A stretch of DNA of 8,845 nt from Clostridia bacterium (lineage in GTDB: Bacteria > Bacillota > Clostridia > Oscillospirales > Oscillospiraceae): NCBI GenBank assembly GCA_003245395.1, contig QKDF01000066.1, positions 1 to 8,845 of the forward strand, in the 5' to 3' direction. The first letter of the stretch is position 1. Every line of letters begins with the position of its first letter. Below the pieces are notes generated by a model. It saw only the letters and a program-made list of their open reading frames with translations, had not been told where the DNA came from and made no database searches. Positions 6,610 through 8,845 of this stretch are shown here, piece by piece. The position numbers and the translations under genes are program-made.

Positions 6610-6622
6610 ACGTATATCATAC
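6596..6622 (+). promoter_or_regulatory. Inverted repeat over the -10 box, candidate NikR-like operator
   Basis: TATGATA (6599-6605) and TATCATA (6615-6621) are perfect 7-base inverted arms 9 nt apart, placed across the -10 hexamer and start site of the Ni/Co operon promoter. The right arm contains TCATAC (6617-6622), one half of the E. coli NikR site GTATGA-N16-TCATAC; the left half is ATATGA with a 13-nt gap, so the match is partial. Position over the promoter of a nickel/cobalt uptake operon favours a metal-responsive repressor site. Which regulator binds is inference. Confidence 0.5.
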
Positions 6623-6888
6623 GGGTCGGGCGATCCGGGGATGGCTGTCCCGACAGAGCTGTTCCATGGCTTTGAACAGCCTTTCTCCCATCAGGAGCAC
6701 ATGCCCGCAATTTCAGGTTACCCAGTCCGGCACCGGAACAATTTGCGTCCGCCTGAAGGCGGTGCGTGCCCGCAGAAGCGGGGGGAAGCGTGTTTCGGCA
6801 GGACACCCCATGCGCAAAACGATTGTCATGAAGGCGGTCATGCTTCCCCGCGGAGGGAGGCGATGTCTTCATGGCAATTTTTATAATT
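6617..6888 (+). ncRNA. Long structured 5' leader of the Ni/Co transporter operon (possible cis-regulatory RNA)
   Basis: About 285 nt separate the inferred start from cbiM, with no convincing gene. Inverted arms visible in order: GTCGGG/CCCGAC (6625-6630 with 6649-6654), GCTGTTC/GAACAGC (6658-6664 with 6674-6680), TTCAGG/CCTGAA (6713-6718 with 6752-6757), CCGCC/GGCGG with a TGAA loop (6749-6762), CCCGC/GCGGG with an AGAA loop (6769-6782), and an 11-bp helix with one G-U pair (6782-6792 with 6839-6849). Some exclude each other, as in switches. I cannot see the cobalamin riboswitch core (no CCGCCACTG-type segment or B12 box) nor a clear NiCo aptamer. A run of five T at 6878-6882 follows an imperfect stem (about 6860-6875), a weak terminator at best. 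Confidence 0.35.
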
Positions 6889-6901
6889 GGAGGATCTTTT
6901 C

Positions 6902-7912
6902 ATGCATATGGCAGATGCGCTGCTCTCCCCTGCGGTGGGGCTGACCATGTGGGCGGTGAGCGCCGGTTCGGTGGCTGTTTCCGCCTCCAGAATCGAGCGT
7001 CAGGAGCTGTCTGAAAAAAAGCTGCCGGTGATGGCGGTCACCGGGGCCTTTGTTTTTGCCGCACAGATGATCAATTTCACCATCCCTGCTACCGGTTCCA
7101 GCGGCCACATCGGCGGCGGAATCCTATTGGCGGGACTGCTGGGGGGCTTCCCGGCACTGCTGACGTTGACGGCGGTGCTGATTATCCAATGCCTGTTTTT
7201 CGCCGACGGCGGACTGCTGGCCCTGGGCTGCAACATCTTTAATATGGGAATAATCCCCTGCCTGATCGTGTATCCGCTGTTGTTTCGCCCGCTGCTGCGC
7301 AAGGGAATCACGGCCCGGCGGCTGACGCTTGCGTCGATCCTGTCCGTGGTGATCGGACTCCAGCTGGGGGCCTTCGGCGTGGTGCTGGAGACCACTGTTT
7401 CCGGCGTGTCGGAGCTGCCATTCGCCACCTTCCTGATGCTCATGCAGCCCATTCATCTGGCCATCGGTCTGGTGGAAGGCGTGGTCACCGCCGCGATCCT
7501 GGCCTTCGTGCTAAAAACGCGTCCGGAGCTGCTGGAAAGCGCCGCGGAGCGCAAAGCGCTCTCTGCCGGCGTATCCGTGAAGAAGACGGTGGCGGTACTG
7601 GCGATTCTGGCTGTACTGGTGGGCGGGGGACTGTCCCTGTTTGCCTCGGCCAACCCCGACGGGCTGGAGTGGGCCGTGGAGAAGGTGACCGGTTCGCCGG
7701 AGCTGGAGCAAAACGACAGCGTTCACGCCGCGGCGGCTCAGGCGCAGGAAAAAACCGCGCTTCTGCCGGACTATGACTTTGCTGGTGGAGGAGCCGGGGG
7801 AACCTCCGTTTCCGGGCTCGTGGGCGGTGCGCTGACCTTTGCTCTGGCGGGCGGCGCGGGGCTTGCAATTTCAGCGGTAAAAAAGAGAAAAAAACATACT
7901 GCCGCGCGCTGA
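6902..7912 (+). CDS. cbiM: Ni/Co ECF transporter S-component, CbiM/NikM with fused PDGLE domain
   Basis: A 336-residue integral membrane protein that binds Ni2+ or Co2+ and imports it with the CbiQ and CbiO units. It opens with MHMADALLSP, the family N-terminus in which the amino group and His2 bind the metal, so the start must be ATG 6902; GGAGG (6889-6893) lies 8 nt upstream. A TTG five codons earlier would destroy this motif. Further family segments are TGSSGHIGGG (64-73, with His69) and ADGGLLALGCNIFNMG (101-116). Several membrane helices cover residues about 45-205. The C-terminal part adds a helix (about 230-248), then NPDGLEWAVEK (251-261), a soluble stretch, and a last helix (about 303-325) with a KKRKK tail: this is the PDGLE/N-component domain seen fused in NikMN-type proteins, so no separate cbiN is needed. 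Ni versus Co cannot be decided; the gene symbol follows the family name. cbiQ follows after 25 nt. Confidence 0.9.
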   Translation: MHMADALLSPAVGLTMWAVSAGSVAVSASRIERQELSEKKLPVMAVTGAFVFAAQMINFTIPATGSSGHIGGGILLAGLLGGFPALLTLTAVLIIQCLFFADGGLLALGCNIFNMGIIPCLIVYPLLFRPLLRKGITARRLTLASILSVVIGLQLGAFGVVLETTVSGVSELPFATFLMLMQPIHLAIGLVEGVVTAAILAFVLKTRPELLESAAERKALSAGVSVKKTVAVLAILAVLVGGGLSLFASANPDGLEWAVEKVTGSPELEQNDSVHAAAAQAQEKTALLPDYDFAGGGAGGTSVSGLVGGALTFALAGGAGLAISAVKKRKKHTAAR

Positions 7913-7937
7913 CGCGGAGGAGAAGGGGAACGGAGAT

Positions 7938-8735
7938 ATGGCGGATATGCACGCTGCGCTGGGAAAGCTCTATACGCTTGAGCAGCTCTCGGCGGGGACG
8001 ACCGTCATCCACCGGGTTCATCCCCTTGCCAAGCTGGCGGCCACCGGGGTGTATCTGGTGTGTATCGTGTCGTTCGATCGGTACGCCGTGGGGCGGCTGA
8101 TGCCGTACTTGTTTTATCCGGCGGTGGTGCTGGCGCTGGCGGAGGTGCCCTACGGGCTGATCGTCCGCCGGTCATTGACGGCGCTGCCATTTTGCCTGTT
8201 CGCGGGTTTGAGCAACCTCTTTCTGGATCGGACAGCCCTTTTTCACCTTGGCGGCGTGGCCGTCAGTGCGGGCGCGGTGTCTTTGGCGGCCATTGTGGTG
8301 CGCACGCTGCTGTGCGTGGCGGCGGTGCTGATTCTGGTGGCGGTGACGCCCTTTGTCCAGATGACGGATCAGCTGCGCCGGCTGCATGTGCCGGGGATTT
8401 TTGTGTCGCTCTTCGAGATGACTTACCGCTATCTGGGTGCCCTGGTGGAGGAGGCTTCGGCCATGGTCACGGCTTACCGCCTGCGTTGCCCGGGAGCGAA
8501 AGGGCCGGACATCCGGCATATGGGCCCCTTTGTGGGACAGCTGCTGCTGCGCAGCTTCGACCGGGCGGAGCGGGTCTATCAGGCCATGAAGTGCCGGGGC
8601 TATGCCCTGCGGGATACGATGCGCACAAAGCACCCCCTGACGGCGGGGGACTGGATTTTTTTGCTGGCGGTGGGCGGCTCGTCGGTGCTGTTCCGTCTGC
8701 TCAACATTCCGCTGCTGCTGGGAGGAAAACTGTGA
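7938..8735 (+). CDS. cbiQ: ECF transporter T-component, CbiQ/NikQ
   Basis: A 265-residue membrane protein that couples ATP hydrolysis by CbiO to movement of the metal-binding CbiM unit. Hydrophobic segments lie at about 32-48, 55-75, 80-97, 107-138 and 238-258. The cytoplasmic coupling region has two Arg-containing motifs, AYRLRCP (179-185) and AMKCRGY (216-222), the latter in RAERVYQAMKCRGY, a typical T-component signature. HRVHPLAKL (25-33) is a usual N-terminal feature of the family. The ATG at 7938 has GAAGGGGA (7922-7929) about 8 nt upstream; the Met three codons on is possible but less well placed. Its stop overlaps the cbiO start by one base, so translation is probably coupled. Confidence 0.92.
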   Translation: MADMHAALGKLYTLEQLSAGTTVIHRVHPLAKLAATGVYLVCIVSFDRYAVGRLMPYLFYPAVVLALAEVPYGLIVRRSLTALPFCLFAGLSNLFLDRTALFHLGGVAVSAGAVSLAAIVVRTLLCVAAVLILVAVTPFVQMTDQLRRLHVPGIFVSLFEMTYRYLGALVEEASAMVTAYRLRCPGAKGPDIRHMGPFVGQLLLRSFDRAERVYQAMKCRGYALRDTMRTKHPLTAGDWIFLLAVGGSSVLFRLLNIPLLLGGKL

Positions 8736-8845
8736 TGCTGAATATTCAAAATCTGACCGTGGCCTATCCCGACGGTACGGTGGCGGTGGATCGGTTCAGC
8801 CTGTCCGTGCCGGAAGGGGAGCATGTGGCACTCATCGGCGCTAAC
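8735..8845 (+). CDS. cbiO: ECF transporter ATPase, CbiO/NikO (N-terminal part)
   Basis: Only the first 37 codons are in the window. They read MLNIQNLTVAYPDGTVAVDR, then a stretch ending EGEHVALIGAN, which is the start of an ABC ATPase domain: the A-loop Tyr11 and the first residues of the Walker A motif (G-A-N, normally followed by GAGKST). The ATG is preceded by GGAGG (8721-8725) at 9 nt and overlaps the cbiQ stop (TGATG). In this position it is the energy-supplying ATPase of the Ni/Co importer. The rest, including Walker B and signature motif, lies beyond the right edge. Confidence 0.88.
   Translation, partial: MLNIQNLTVAYPDGTVAVDRFSLSVPEGEHVALIGAN

Noticed and set aside
6139..6651. Repeated GGGACAG/CTGTCCC motif in the spacer (6281, 6324, 6532, 6645 and partial copies)
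   Set aside because: It looked enriched, but the same 7-mer also occurs inside genes (2743, 3338, 7631, 8534), so it is not specific to the spacer and no regular spacing or longer repeat unit was found.
6318..6872. A 184-codon minus-strand open frame in the spacer
   Set aside because: It overlaps the Ni/Co operon promoter and leader, has no convincing ribosome binding site, odd composition and no domain I recognise.
6882..6887. TATAAT just before cbiM as a second promoter
   Set aside because: It overlaps the approach to the ribosome binding site and would start transcription at or after it; no -35 box at the right distance.
6617..6888. Cobalamin riboswitch upstream of cbiM
   Set aside because: Expected by gene context, but I could not find the conserved core or the B12 box on the plus strand. 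A covariance-model scan would be decisive.
6383..6944. Two overlapping plus-strand frames before cbiM
   Set aside because: They cover the promoter and leader, have no ribosome binding site or domain, and one runs into the clear start of cbiM in another frame.
1..8845. CRISPR array, tRNA or rRNA genes
   Set aside because: No regularly spaced direct repeats and no tRNA- or rRNA-like segments were seen on either strand.

Overview
The window looks like a chromosomal segment of a GC-rich, anaerobic, gut-type Clostridia (Bacillota; an Oscillospiraceae-like organism is the best guess). The reasons are a complete WalR-WalK-WalH-WalI (YycF-G-H-I) cell-wall signalling operon, strong AGGAGG-type ribosome binding sites, sigma-A promoters, GC-rich genes separated by AT-richer spacers, and a nickel/cobalt ECF transporter of the CbiM/NikM-Q-O type. 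The genus cannot be settled from this sequence alone.

Layout. (1) Bases 1-461, plus strand: 3' end of a zinc/manganese ABC-transporter binding protein of the ZnuA/TroA class. (2) Bases 539-579: a perfect 16-bp hairpin between the two convergent genes, probably a shared terminator. (3) Bases 600-5843, minus strand: a five-gene operon in the order NUDIX ADP-ribose pyrophosphatase, walR, walK, walH, walI, with gaps of 17-30 nt and a ribosome binding site before each gene. Its promoter is at 6064-6093, where the -10 box sits inside a 12-bp inverted repeat, and the transcript has a leader of about 210 nt that can fold. (4) Bases about 6100-6580: AT-richer DNA with no intact gene. It holds a short remnant resembling the N-terminus of a rolling-circle replication initiator, interrupted by an in-frame TGA exactly where the family has Trp. 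(5) Bases 6581-8845, plus strand: a nickel/cobalt uptake operon with a good promoter (TTGTCA-N17-TAGAAT), an inverted repeat over its -10 box that includes the NikR-type half-site TCATAC, a leader of about 285 nt with several helices, then cbiM/nikM with a fused PDGLE (N-like) domain, cbiQ/nikQ, and the first 37 codons of cbiO/nikO, cut by the window edge inside the Walker A motif.

How the parts work together. WalK senses cell-wall state and phosphorylates WalR; WalH and WalI are membrane-anchored modulators of WalK. The usual downstream partners walJ (yycJ) and htrA are absent, since the operon ends at a terminator after walI. Co-transcription of a NUDIX hydrolase ahead of walR is the less usual feature. 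The divergent metal operon encodes the membrane S-component (CbiM), the T-component (CbiQ) and the ATPase (CbiO) of an ECF importer for Ni2+ or Co2+; its promoter architecture suggests metal-responsive repression, leader-based control, or both.
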